Below, in pieces: positions 15,426 to 26,872 of a stretch of 64,000 nucleotides of DNA. Where the stretch lies: NCBI RefSeq assembly GCF_017352155.2, contig NZ_CP071462.1:3100001-3164000 (forward strand). Reading direction: 5' to 3'. A model generated the notes under the pieces. That model ran no database searches and had not been told where the DNA came from. It worked only from the letters and a program-made list of their open reading frames with translations. The stretch comes from Haloterrigena alkaliphila (GTDB taxonomy: Archaea; Halobacteriota; Halobacteria; Halobacteriales; Natrialbaceae). The position numbers and the translations under genes were made by a program. Every line of letters begins with the position of its first letter. Positions within the stretch are counted from its first letter, which is position 1.

Positions 15426-17618
15426 CTAGAACGGACTCTCAGGCTCGTCGAACGCCTCCCCGTCCGCCCCGTCGGTATCCCCGTTCTCGCCGAGCCACTC
15501 GAGGGCGTCCTCGATCTCGTGCGTCGGCGGCGAACACGTCCGATCGCGGCAGACGTACAGCGTCGGCTCGCCGTCGCGGGCCTCCCGACCGGCCCAGATC
15601 GGCGGCGCGTCCTCGAGCCCCAACTCGTCGAGCCACGCCTCGAGCCCCCCAGCCGTCGGCGGACGGCGCGCGAACAGCCGGTCGGGACGGTAGTCGGCGG
15701 CGAAGCGCTCGCGCCACTCGAGGGGCACCTCGTCGGCCGCGACGGTGATTTCGAGCGCGCCGGCTTCGAGGCGATCCGCGGCCAGACAGAGCGAGGCGTG
15801 CTCGAGGGCGTTCGCCTCGATCTCGTTCGCGTGGGTCTCGAGGACGGTGGCGGCGATCGCCCCGAACTCCTCGGCGGCGAACTCGTCGAGCGCGAGCAGC
15901 GTCTCGCAGGCGACGCCGGTCGCGGAAGGCGTCGACTGGTCGTTCAGTTCCTGGGGCCGCGTGACGAGCGACTCGCCGCTCTCGGGGGTGAAGTAGAGCG
16001 TCCCGCGGTCGGCGTCCCAGAACTCCGCCTCGATGGTGCGCGCGAGGTCGAGCGCGAACGCGAGGTGGTCGACCTCGCCGGTGGCCTCGTAGCAGCCCAC
16101 CGCGGCGCGCGCGAGGAAGGCGTAGTCCTCGAGGTAGCCGTCGACTTTGACGTCTCCGTCCTTGAATCGGCGGTGGAGTCGTCCCTCGTCGTCGTCCCAG
16201 AGTCGGTCGCGAACGAACTCGAGGGCGTCGACCGCCTGCTCGGCGTACGCGTCCTCGCCCAGTACCAGCGCGGCCTCCGCACACGTGTCGATCATGAGGC
16301 CGTTCCAGCCCGCCAGCACCTTCTCGTCGCGGTTCGGTCGCGGGCGCTCCGCACGGGCTTCGAACAGTTTCTCGCGGGCGTCCTCGAGTCGGCGTTCGAC
16401 CTCGCTCTCCTCGAGATCGTACTCGTCGGCGAGATCCGGGATCGATCGGACGCGGTTGGGCTGATTCGTTCCCTCGAAGTTGCCCGATTCGGTGACGTCG
16501 TATCGCTCGCAGAACAGTCCCGCGTCCGTCTCGTCCGCGAGGACCTCCCGAACCTCGTCGGGCGTCCAGACGTAGAACGCGCCCTCCTCGCGTTCTCCGG
16601 TTTCTGGATCCTCGCTCTGGGCGTCGAGGGTGCTGAAGAAGCCGCCCTCGTCGTGCGTGAGTTCTCGGGAGACGAACTCGAGGGTTTCCTCGACGACCTC
16701 GGCGTAGCGCTCGTCGCCCGTAAGCTGGTAGCCCGCGAGCAGCGCCCGCGGAATCTCGGCGTTGTCGTACAGCATCTTCTCGAAGTGGGGCACCGTCCAG
16801 TCGCGGTCGACGCAGTACCGGTGGAACCCGCCGCCGACGTGGTCGTAGAGGCCGCCGTCGGCCATCGCGTCGAGGGCCTCCTCGAGCACCTCGAGGTACT
16901 GGTCGCGCCCCGTCCGGTCGTATGCGCGGGCAAGGACGTGCAGTCTCGAGGGTTGCGGGAACTTGGGACCGCCGGAGCCGAAGCCGCCGTACTGGCGGTC
17001 GGCGCTCTGGAGGGCCGCGTCGGCCGCCCGCTCGAGGACGTCGCTCGAGGGCGGTTCGGCGGCGCCGCCGCCGGCACCCGCGCCGTCGGGGGTTTCCTCG
17101 AGGCGATCTTTCGCGGCCTCGGTCCACTGGTCGGCGCGGTGCTCCATCTCCTCGCGGTCCTCGCTGTTCCAGGAGTCGCCGATTCGCTGACAGAGGTCGA
17201 GGAAGCCGGGTCGGCCCTGCTGGCTCTCCCGCGGGAAGTAGGTCCCGACGAAGAAGGGCTTGCCCTCGGGCGTGAGCCACGCCGAAAGGGGCCAGCCGCC
17301 CTGTCCGGAGACGAGCTGGCAGACGGTCATGTAGATGCTGTCGATGTCGGGGCGCTCCTCGCGGTCGACCTTGATCGGGACGAAGTTCTCGTTGAGCACC
17401 TCGGCGACCGCCTCGTCGGCAAAGCTCTCGTCGGCCATGACGTGACACCAGTGACACGCCGAGTAGCCGATCGAGAGGAAGATCGGCACGTCGCGCTCTC
17501 TCGCGGCCTCGAGGGCCTGCTCGTCCCAGGGCTGCCAGTTGACGGGGTTGTCCGCGTGCTGGCGCAGATACGGGCTCTCCTCGTCCTCGAGCCGGTTGCG
17601 CGCGGTCGGATCGGTCAT
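15426..17618 (-). CDS. DUF255 thioredoxin-like / six-hairpin glycosidase-like protein (YyaL/SPATA20 family)
   Basis: This 730-residue protein belongs to the YyaL/SPATA20 family. The first 170 residues are a thioredoxin-like DUF255 domain with RLEDEESPYLRQHADNPVNW and the CxxC motif SACHWCHVM near residue 55. The remainder is an alpha/alpha-barrel domain (GGFHRYCVDRDWTVPHFEKM, VLAGWNGLMI, DYAFLARA). Its length matches the family. The cellular role is not established; a redox or carbohydrate-related function is suspected from the folds. A short Gly/Ala linker at about residues 172-190 separates the domains. Confidence 0.88.
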   Translation of the reverse strand: MTDPTARNRLEDEESPYLRQHADNPVNWQPWDEQALEAARERDVPIFLSIGYSACHWCHVMADESFADEAVAEVLNENFVPIKVDREERPDIDSIYMTVCQLVSGQGGWPLSAWLTPEGKPFFVGTYFPRESQQGRPGFLDLCQRIGDSWNSEDREEMEHRADQWTEAAKDRLEETPDGAGAGGGAAEPPSSDVLERAADAALQSADRQYGGFGSGGPKFPQPSRLHVLARAYDRTGRDQYLEVLEEALDAMADGGLYDHVGGGFHRYCVDRDWTVPHFEKMLYDNAEIPRALLAGYQLTGDERYAEVVEETLEFVSRELTHDEGGFFSTLDAQSEDPETGEREEGAFYVWTPDEVREVLADETDAGLFCERYDVTESGNFEGTNQPNRVRSIPDLADEYDLEESEVERRLEDAREKLFEARAERPRPNRDEKVLAGWNGLMIDTCAEAALVLGEDAYAEQAVDALEFVRDRLWDDDEGRLHRRFKDGDVKVDGYLEDYAFLARAAVGCYEATGEVDHLAFALDLARTIEAEFWDADRGTLYFTPESGESLVTRPQELNDQSTPSATGVACETLLALDEFAAEEFGAIAATVLETHANEIEANALEHASLCLAADRLEAGALEITVAADEVPLEWRERFAADYRPDRLFARRPPTAGGLEAWLDELGLEDAPPIWAGREARDGEPTLYVCRDRTCSPPTHEIEDALEWLGENGDTDGADGEAFDEPESPF

Positions 17619-17699
17619 GTGTCGGCGTAGGGCAGTCAGTTGTAAAAGCCCGCGGTACGACGGAGATCGGCGGAGTTCGTTCGCTGCGTTCCGGTCGTC

Positions 17700-17935
17700 C
17701 AGTGGCAGCTGTCGCTACCGTGGCAACGAGGAATGCCACGTCCTCCCCAGCCGACTCGCTCGCTTCCGAGGGATTCACTCCGTTCATCCCTCGCACCGCT
17801 CGCTCGTCCCTCGCGCATAGTCGAGCCACGGTTCGCCGTGCTTATGGGTCGCTTCGCTCCCCATTCGCTTCTCGAGGCGCTCACTCCGTTCGCGTCTCGC
17901 GTTCGCTCACCGTGGCTCAGCGCGCGCCACCGCGA
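17700..17935. repeat. Dispersed intergenic repeat, family A copy 2 (in the 387-bp gap 17619-18005)
   Basis: It begins with a hairpin CGTGGCA/TGCCACG (about 17719-17740) and repeats the ordered blocks of the 13340 copy: CCACGTCCTCCCCAGCCGA, then TCATCCCTCGCAC, then CAGCGCGCGCCAC. Between the last two it carries an extra segment of about 100 bp rich in TCGCT/CGCTC alternations. The gap contains no credible gene. The sharing of block order, not just composition, indicates common descent. Confidence 0.6.
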
Positions 17936-18005
17936 GTGAGTCCCGCACTCTCGGGAAATCGAACTCCCCAAAATAAAAACGCATCCCGAGTCCGTTTCGC
18001 GCCCG

Positions 18006-20873
<2,868 letters not shown>

Positions 20874-20875
20874 TA

Positions 20876-20889
20876 TCCCCACTTGGGGA
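20876..20889. promoter_or_regulatory. Small inverted repeat at the aconitase start site
   Basis: TCCCC-ACTT-GGGGA lies 3 bp upstream of the aconitase ATG (minus strand), over the expected transcription start given an AT-rich box at about 20901-20910. It may be an operator. Confidence 0.3.
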
Positions 20890-21080
20890 CGACCACATTT
20901 GAAACTGCCTAGATCGAGGAGTAGAGCTCATATACACCCCGTATTTGACGGTTGGTGGCTCGCTCGAGTTGAAGATGTTGTCGCCGGACGAACTATTCTG
21001 GACGAGTTACAGAAGTCGAGCAATATATGCCCGTACTCACCACAGGTGTGGAGTTTGTGTTGTGCGGGAGAGTCACACGG

Positions 21081-21644
21081 TCAGGCTGATCGAGCGTACT
21101 CGACGAAGTCGAACCCGTCGCGCGCGTCGCGGTCGACGACCCGCCAGTCCTCGCGGCTCCAGTCGGGGAACCGCGTGTCGCCGTCGGGTTCGCGGTGGAC
21201 TTCCGTCACGACGAGTCGATCCAGCGCGGGCAGGAACTGCTCGTAGACGGTTGCGCCGCCCGCAACGAAGATCCGCTCGGCGTCGTCGTGACGATTTCGG
21301 GCGGCCCGATCGGCCTCCTCGAGCGCCGCCTCGAGACTCCCCGCGACGACGGCGTTCTCGGGCGTCTCGAGGTCCCGATTCGTCAGAACCACCGTGGTCC
21401 GCCCGGGGAGCGGTTCGCCCAGCGTCTCGAGGATGCCCTCGTAGGTGACCCGGCCCATGATCACCGGGTGGTCCATCGTCGTCTCCTTGAAGTGCCGGAG
21501 GTCCTCGGGGACGTGCCACGGCATGTCGCCGTCCTTCCCGATGACGCCGTTGTCCGCGACGGCGACGATGCCGACGAGTTCCCGGTCGGTCTCGAGGTCG
21601 GCGTCGGCGCTCGGATCGTCGCGGCGCGGTTCGTCGCCGCTCAT
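21081..21644 (-). CDS. folA: Dihydrofolate reductase
   Basis: This 187-residue protein is a DHFR, regenerating tetrahydrofolate from the dihydrofolate made by ThyA. After an acidic extension of about 22 residues it shows VGIVAVADNGVIGKDGDMPW, the active-site block WHVPEDLRHFKETTM, VIMGRVTYEG, and IFVAGGATVYEQFLP. Its start overlaps the stop of thyA by 4 bp (21641-21644, ATGA), so the two are translationally coupled and thyA is first in the operon. Confidence 0.95.
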   Translation of the reverse strand: MSGDEPRRDDPSADADLETDRELVGIVAVADNGVIGKDGDMPWHVPEDLRHFKETTMDHPVIMGRVTYEGILETLGEPLPGRTTVVLTNRDLETPENAVVAGSLEAALEEADRAARNRHDDAERIFVAGGATVYEQFLPALDRLVVTEVHREPDGDTRFPDWSREDWRVVDRDARDGFDFVEYARSA

Positions 21645-22657
21645 TCGGCGACCGAGAACTCGATCCCGTCGTGGGACTCGTACCCGTTCAGCTGAACGTC
21701 CTCGTACGCGAGGTCGTCGATCGAGGTGTCGGCGAGTTCGAGCGTCGGCCGCGCCAGCGGTTCCCGGGAGAGCTGCTCGAGCAGCCCCGGCACGTGATCG
21801 AGTCGTTCGTCACCCTCGGCTTCGGCGGGGGCCTCGGACTCGAGCCACTCGCGGACCGCGAGGTAGTCCTCGCGGTCGTCGACCTCGGCCAGTCGCGACT
21901 GCAGCGCCTCGAGGTTGTCGGCGTACCACTCGCCGCGCGCGCCGCGGCCGCAGTAGACGTGGGTGTCGACGACGGTGTGCGCGAAGGTGCCCGGTTTGAA
22001 GCCGGTTTCCTGGGCTATCACCTTCGTCAGGAGCGCGTACGCGGCGATGTTGAAGGGAATCCCGAGTGCCGTGTCGCCCGAGCGCTGGGTCAGGTGGCAG
22101 TTCAGTCGATCGCCCTGCACGTTGAAGACGAACGAGTAGTGACAGGGCGGTAGCGTCGAAACGGCCGCGTTGGCGGGATGCCAGGCGTTGACGACGAGTC
22201 TGCGGGAGTTGGGCGAATCCGAGAGCGTGTCGACGACGTACTGGAGCTGGTCGAACGTCCGCCGGCCGTCGTCCTCGACGGTGACCCACCGCTGGGCGAC
22301 GTCGGGCCAGGATTCGCCCTCGAGTTGCGCGTTCTCGTCCGGAACCGGGAACCGGCGCCAGAAGCGGCCGTAGGCGGTGTCGAGGTGTCCCTCCTCGTCG
22401 GCCCACGCGTCCCAGATCTTGGTCTCCTCGCGAAGGTTGCGGATGTGCTCTTCGCCCGAGAGATACCAGCAGACCTCGTGGAGCATCGAGTTCCAGCGGT
22501 AGCCGTCCATCTCCTTCGTCGTCAGTAGCGGGTAGCCTTCCTGAAGATCGACCTCGTAGTGCTCGCTGAACGACGAAATCGTGTCGACGCCGGTCCGGTT
22601 GGGCTTGTAGGTACCCTCCGAGAGGACCGTGTCGACGAGATCGAGGTACTGTCGCAT
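21641..22657 (-). CDS. thyA: Thymidylate synthase
   Basis: This 338-residue ThyA converts dUMP to dTMP with methylenetetrahydrofolate. It shows the nucleophile motif LPPCHYSF, then CHLTQRSGDTALGIPFNIA, and THVYCG near residue 237. It contains an extra acidic segment of about 40 residues after about residue 240 before the conserved C-terminus (ESHDGIEFSV). It is coupled to folA, the standard arrangement for recycling dihydrofolate. A CGATAACTT box at about 22683-22692 would serve as promoter. Confidence 0.95.
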   Translation of the reverse strand: MRQYLDLVDTVLSEGTYKPNRTGVDTISSFSEHYEVDLQEGYPLLTTKEMDGYRWNSMLHEVCWYLSGEEHIRNLREETKIWDAWADEEGHLDTAYGRFWRRFPVPDENAQLEGESWPDVAQRWVTVEDDGRRTFDQLQYVVDTLSDSPNSRRLVVNAWHPANAAVSTLPPCHYSFVFNVQGDRLNCHLTQRSGDTALGIPFNIAAYALLTKVIAQETGFKPGTFAHTVVDTHVYCGRGARGEWYADNLEALQSRLAEVDDREDYLAVREWLESEAPAEAEGDERLDHVPGLLEQLSREPLARPTLELADTSIDDLAYEDVQLNGYESHDGIEFSVAE

Positions 22658-22862
22658 TGAGAGAGACGTTCAGACCGCGCGAAGTTATCGGTATCGGTCC
22701 CGGGCCTCGAGGCCGTCGAGAGACGAACGCACCGACATCGACCGCGATCACTCGCACGCGACCACTCGAACGGACGAACGGAACTGCACCGTCGCGTTTC
22801 GGTCGCTCCTGCCAGCTGTACCCGCGGCTGCAGATTTTAGTGTGCGCCGGTCGAGCTAGCAG

Positions 22863-23453
22863 GTGGTGACGCTCGATGGCCTCGCTCACGACGAGCGGAC
22901 GAACGCCGTCGTCGGCTGGATACTGCTGAGTATCGTGACGATCGACGCGCTCGAAAATCTCCTCCGGGACGTTCCGCTGTGGGGCGGATTCGAACTCCTC
23001 GTCGTCGCCGTCGCGTCGGCGCCGGCGCTGGCGACCCGCGAGTGGACGGCGATGGTCCCGTGGCCGATCCTCTCGATCACGGCGTCCGCCGTGCTCGCCG
23101 GGACGGCCGTCGTTCCGTTCGAACTGACGGTGTACCTCGCCATCGCGTCGCTCGCGTTCGTCGTGGTCGTCGAACTCGAGGCGTTTACGTCGGTCGAGCT
23201 GAGCTCTCGGTTCGCGGTCGGCTTCGCGGTGCTGACGACGCTCGCACTGCAAGCGCTGTGGACGGTCGCGCAGTTCTACTCGGATCAGTGGCTCGGGACC
23301 GACTTCCTGCGCACGCAGACGGAACTTCAGCGGGATTTCGTGGTCGTCACGGTCGTCGGCCTCGTGCTGGGTGCGCTGTTCCAGTGGTACTTCGTTCGAT
23401 TCGAATCGGTCGGCACCGCCGGCGAACGGACGAACGGCACGGGTTCACGATGA
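22863..23453 (+). CDS. Multi-pass membrane protein, 196 aa
   Basis: This protein has about six hydrophobic helices (for example VVGWILLSIVTIDAL, GGFELLVVAVASAPAL, VYLAIASLAFVVVVEL, VVVTVVGLVLGALFQWY) and no recognised catalytic motif. No ATG fits, so a GTG at 22863 or 22866 is the likely start. It overlaps the next gene by 4 bp (ATGA at 23450-23453), so the two are co-translated and may form one membrane complex. Confidence 0.75.
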   Translation: MVTLDGLAHDERTNAVVGWILLSIVTIDALENLLRDVPLWGGFELLVVAVASAPALATREWTAMVPWPILSITASAVLAGTAVVPFELTVYLAIASLAFVVVVELEAFTSVELSSRFAVGFAVLTTLALQALWTVAQFYSDQWLGTDFLRTQTELQRDFVVVTVVGLVLGALFQWYFVRFESVGTAGERTNGTGSR

Positions 23454-24064
23454 CGATCAGTGATCGACTCGGGCTGTCGGACGCTCAGGAGCGACGCGCC
23501 GCTCGCGTCCTACAGCTCGGGCTGGTCGGACTGGTCGGGTACGGGCTGGTGACGACGCGATTCGATATCGCCGCGACCGGCGGATTCGCCCTCGCGATCA
23601 CGCTCCTGCCGGCGGCGTTGCGCCGGGAGTACGGCTACTCGATGGACGTCGGGCTGGTCCTCTGGATCGCCGTCGCCATGATCCTCCACACCGTCGGCTC
23701 GCTCTGGCTGTACGAGTGGTTCCAGTGGTACGACGAGATTACGCACACGGTGTCGGCGACGATCATCGCCGGGATCGGCTACGCCTCGTTTCGGGCGTTC
23801 GAGTTGCACTCCGACGACATCGACGTTCCGCCGGCGTTTCGAGCGGTGTTCATCGTCGTCTTCGTCCTCGCTGCCGGCGTCGTCTGGGAAGTGCTGGAGT
23901 TCTCCCTCGGCGGGGTCATCACCGTCTACGGCATCGACGACATCGTCACCGATTTCGTGTTCAACGCGGTCGGCGCGGTGATCACGGCGGTCTGGGGAAC
24001 CGGCTACGTCGACGGACTCGTCGGGTTCTTTCGGCGCCGGATTCGTTCCAATTCCGAGCGGTAG
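23450..24064 (+). CDS. DUF2238/YjdF-like membrane protein
   Basis: This 204-residue protein has about six membrane helices and the signature FQWYDEITHTVSATIIAGIG near residue 88, with WEVLEFSLG and GIDDIVTDFVFNAVGA later. This matches the DUF2238/YjdF membrane family, whose function is unknown. The conserved Asp, Glu and His in WYDEITH suggest a polar site within the membrane. It is coupled to the preceding membrane gene through the ATGA overlap. Confidence 0.82.
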   Translation: MTISDRLGLSDAQERRAARVLQLGLVGLVGYGLVTTRFDIAATGGFALAITLLPAALRREYGYSMDVGLVLWIAVAMILHTVGSLWLYEWFQWYDEITHTVSATIIAGIGYASFRAFELHSDDIDVPPAFRAVFIVVFVLAAGVVWEVLEFSLGGVITVYGIDDIVTDFVFNAVGAVITAVWGTGYVDGLVGFFRRRIRSNSER

Positions 24065-24187
24065 GCGAGCATCGGTCTCCGGGGATGTCGTCCGACCTCG
24101 CAGGCCAATGAACCGCTGCAAAAGCCGGCACGGGGACTATCCACGGCGGAACCAAATGATCTCCCGCCTTCGAAGGCTTGATTCACC

Positions 24188-25012
24188 ATGAACGATCCGG
24201 AACGTAACGCGTCGAGACGTCGATTCATGAGGGTCGGAGCGGTCACCGCAGGCGCACTGCCGTTCGCGGTGGCCGGGCAGACGGCGGCACAGGAAACGAG
24301 TTCGGAGAACGGAAACGACGAGACGGACGGCGGTTCCGAGTTCCAGAACGCGATCGCGTCTCGCGATTCGTTCTACTCCGGCGCGGTCTTCCGCGTCGTC
24401 TCGCCGCCGCTCGAGAACGCCCCGTCGATCGGAGCGATCGACGCCCTCCGGAACCACGTTGCATACTCCATCGAACTCTTCAACACGAACGAAGAGGGGC
24501 AGCTCTACGTTCCGCAGGACGTTCGACTCGAGGAGGGGGAACAGTACGTGTACGACGACCGGCTTTCGTCCCCGACCGAGGACGAGCTGACGGTCAACGA
24601 CTTCGTCCGCGTCCAGTTCCGCCGGCTCACGGACGCGGACCTCCCCTTCGAGTTTGCCAGACCCGAAGATTTCGACATCCTCGAAGATAGCGGCGGCGAG
24701 GCCGCCGTTCGTCCCGACAACTTCTACTCGGGGGCGCTGTTCGAGATTACGTCGGGGGCGCAGGGATGGGTACCGGACGACATCGCCCAGAGCGGCCTCT
24801 TTACCGATTACAACACCGTCCACGCCGAATATCTCGGGACGAATAACCGCTTCCTCCTGTTCGCTCAGGAGGCGGCGACGACGGATACGGGACAGACCTA
24901 CGTCATGCGTGACGAGTTCGAACTCTTCGATCCGGCCGGGAACCTCGTCGCCACGGAGTTCAACACCGTCGACGAGGACAGCATCACCATCGACGACGAG
25001 TTCCTCCGATAG
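24188..25012 (+). CDS. Tat-secreted protein with a duplicated domain
   Basis: This 274-residue protein starts with a twin-arginine signal (SRRRFMRVGAVTAGALPFAV, cleaved near AAAQ/AQE), so it is exported folded. The mature part contains two copies of one domain: SFYSGAVFRVVSPP near residue 60 and NFYSGALFEITSG near residue 178. Each is followed by a segment rich in Tyr, Asp and Glu and ending at a similar YV.DD/MRDEF.L motif. I do not recognise the domain. No membrane anchor or lipobox is seen, so it is probably a soluble or cell-wall-associated secreted protein. Confidence 0.82.
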   Translation: MNDPERNASRRRFMRVGAVTAGALPFAVAGQTAAQETSSENGNDETDGGSEFQNAIASRDSFYSGAVFRVVSPPLENAPSIGAIDALRNHVAYSIELFNTNEEGQLYVPQDVRLEEGEQYVYDDRLSSPTEDELTVNDFVRVQFRRLTDADLPFEFARPEDFDILEDSGGEAAVRPDNFYSGALFEITSGAQGWVPDDIAQSGLFTDYNTVHAEYLGTNNRFLLFAQEAATTDTGQTYVMRDEFELFDPAGNLVATEFNTVDEDSITIDDEFLR

Positions 25013-25174
25013 CCGCCGCTGGCCCGGACCGAGCGAACGACGGACGGTCACGGTGCGAACGTTCGACCGGCGTCGAGCGGTCCGAACCGATTGCGGCGGT
25101 CGAGCGGGATCGTTCAGTTCACTTTCACTCCGGTGTCCAAACCCTCTTTGTCGCCGGCCGCCTCCCGAGGACCA

Positions 25175-26869
25175 ATGACCGCTCGAGCCGGCGTCCGCCT
25201 CTTCGCCCTCCCGCCCTCGGCGCTGGCCGACCGCCCCGTCGCCACCCTCGAGGACCTCGATCGGACCCTCGAGCCGGACGCCGTCTGGGTGCTCGGTCCG
25301 ACCCGCGAGCCGCAGGCGTTCGCCCGGGCTCGCGGCGCGTTCGACGCGCCGGCGTTTCATCCGCCGCTCGAGACCAGCGGGAACGAGCCAGTTCGCCGCC
25401 ACGTGATCGACGCCGGAGACGGCGCGGAACTGGAAATCGCCGTCGCCCAGAGTCTCCGTGCGCTTCGGGCGTCGCCCGAGACCGCCTCGAACACGCTTCG
25501 CGACGGCGCTGACGGGGATATCGCTGCGCTCGTCTGCGACGACGTGACGACGACCGTCCGGCCGACGGCTCTCGAGACGCACCTCGAGGGGGCAGCGACG
25601 CTCGCGAGCGTGCTCCCGACCGACCGAACCACGACCGTCCTGACGGGCGCCGAGCCCGCGGAGTACGACGAACTGTGGCACCTCGAGCCGGAAACCGGTG
25701 CGGTGCTCGAGGTCGATCACGACCCGCTGCTCGACGATGGGGCGGACCGAACTGCCGACGACCGCGTCTCGGTCCGCCTCCGGGGGGCCGGTCCCGTCGA
25801 GGGATACGGCCGCTCGAGGTCGATCGCCGTCCTCACGCTCGCCGAAGGCGGCGTCCAGCGCGTCGAAACGCACGACGTGACCGACTTCGGCCTCGAGGCC
25901 GTCACCGGAATCGGCCCGAAGACCGCGGAGCGACTCGTCGAGCGCGGCGTGACGACGCGCGACGAACTGCTCGAGACCCCGGTCGAGACGCTCGCGTCGC
26001 TGCCGAACGTCGGTCGCGACGGCGCTCGCACGATGCACCAGCACGCGACGGTGCTCGAGACGGGCGAGCCCCGGCGGCTCACCGACGAGTCGCTGCCGGG
26101 CGAGGACTGGCACGAACCGCCGCTCTGTCTCGACATCGAGACCGACGGCCTCTCGCCGACGATCATCTGGCAGATCGGCGTTTACGATCCCGCGACGGAC
26201 ACCTACCGGGCGTTCGTCGAGCACGACGATCCGAGCGATCCGGCGTCGGTGCTCGAGGCCTTCTGCGACTGGCTGCTCGGGATGCACCCCAATCGGGCGC
26301 TGCTCACGTGGAACGGCTGGCGGTTCGACTACCGCCATCTGGGCGCGTTCATCGCCAAGCACGTGCCCTACTACGTCGACGAATGGGAGTCGATTCCCAA
26401 GTTCGACCTCTACCTCTGGGCGGTGACGAACGAGCACGCCATGCTTCCCGGCCGGACCAACAAACTCGAGGCCGTCGCCGACGCGCTCGGGTACGAGGAC
26501 GCGGCGACCGGGCTCGACGGCGCGGCGACGGCGGCGGCCTACCAGCGGTTCGTGCGAACGGGGACGGAACTCGAGTGGGACCGCCACGAGGCCTACTGCG
26601 AGGACGACTGCCGGGCGCTCTGGCACGTCTACGAGCGGTTGCGGGACGCCCCGGCGGCATCGGCGTCGGCGATCGAGGGGGCCACCACTCCGGACTCGAG
26701 GCGCTCCGATTCGAACGCCGTCGACTCGAGCGGGTCGTCGTCGACTGCCGCCTCGGGAACGGGCGCGTCGAGCGCCGAAGCATCCGGAAGCGAGATCCAC
26801 AGACAAGCGGAGTCACGGCGTGATTCGAGCAGCGCGGACGGCGAACAGACCGGACTGAGTGATTTCTAA
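25175..26869 (+). CDS. RNase H-like DEDD exonuclease with helix-hairpin-helix (MrfB/YprB-like)
   Basis: This 564-residue protein has a family-specific N-terminal region, a helix-hairpin-helix DNA-binding pair (VTGIGPKTAERLVERG and SLPNVGRDGARTM, about residues 240-295), and a YprB-type RNase H-like exonuclease domain. The acidic site is visible: CLDIETDG (Asp, Glu), WNGWRFDYRHL (Asp), and YCEDDCRALW (Asp). The C-terminus is an acidic, Ser-rich tail. The helicase gene begins 3 bp downstream, so this is an operon matching the bacterial mrfAB pair that repairs mitomycin-type damage. Assignment of the same role here is inference. Confidence 0.85.
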   Translation: MTARAGVRLFALPPSALADRPVATLEDLDRTLEPDAVWVLGPTREPQAFARARGAFDAPAFHPPLETSGNEPVRRHVIDAGDGAELEIAVAQSLRALRASPETASNTLRDGADGDIAALVCDDVTTTVRPTALETHLEGAATLASVLPTDRTTTVLTGAEPAEYDELWHLEPETGAVLEVDHDPLLDDGADRTADDRVSVRLRGAGPVEGYGRSRSIAVLTLAEGGVQRVETHDVTDFGLEAVTGIGPKTAERLVERGVTTRDELLETPVETLASLPNVGRDGARTMHQHATVLETGEPRRLTDESLPGEDWHEPPLCLDIETDGLSPTIIWQIGVYDPATDTYRAFVEHDDPSDPASVLEAFCDWLLGMHPNRALLTWNGWRFDYRHLGAFIAKHVPYYVDEWESIPKFDLYLWAVTNEHAMLPGRTNKLEAVADALGYEDAATGLDGAATAAAYQRFVRTGTELEWDRHEAYCEDDCRALWHVYERLRDAPAASASAIEGATTPDSRRSDSNAVDSSGSSSTAASGTGASSAEASGSEIHRQAESRRDSSSADGEQTGLSDF

Positions 26870-26872
26870 CCC

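Noticed and set aside
24137-26806. An 889-codon minus-strand frame
   Set aside because: It is Arg/Val-rich and spans three unrelated genes on the plus strand; a shadow frame.
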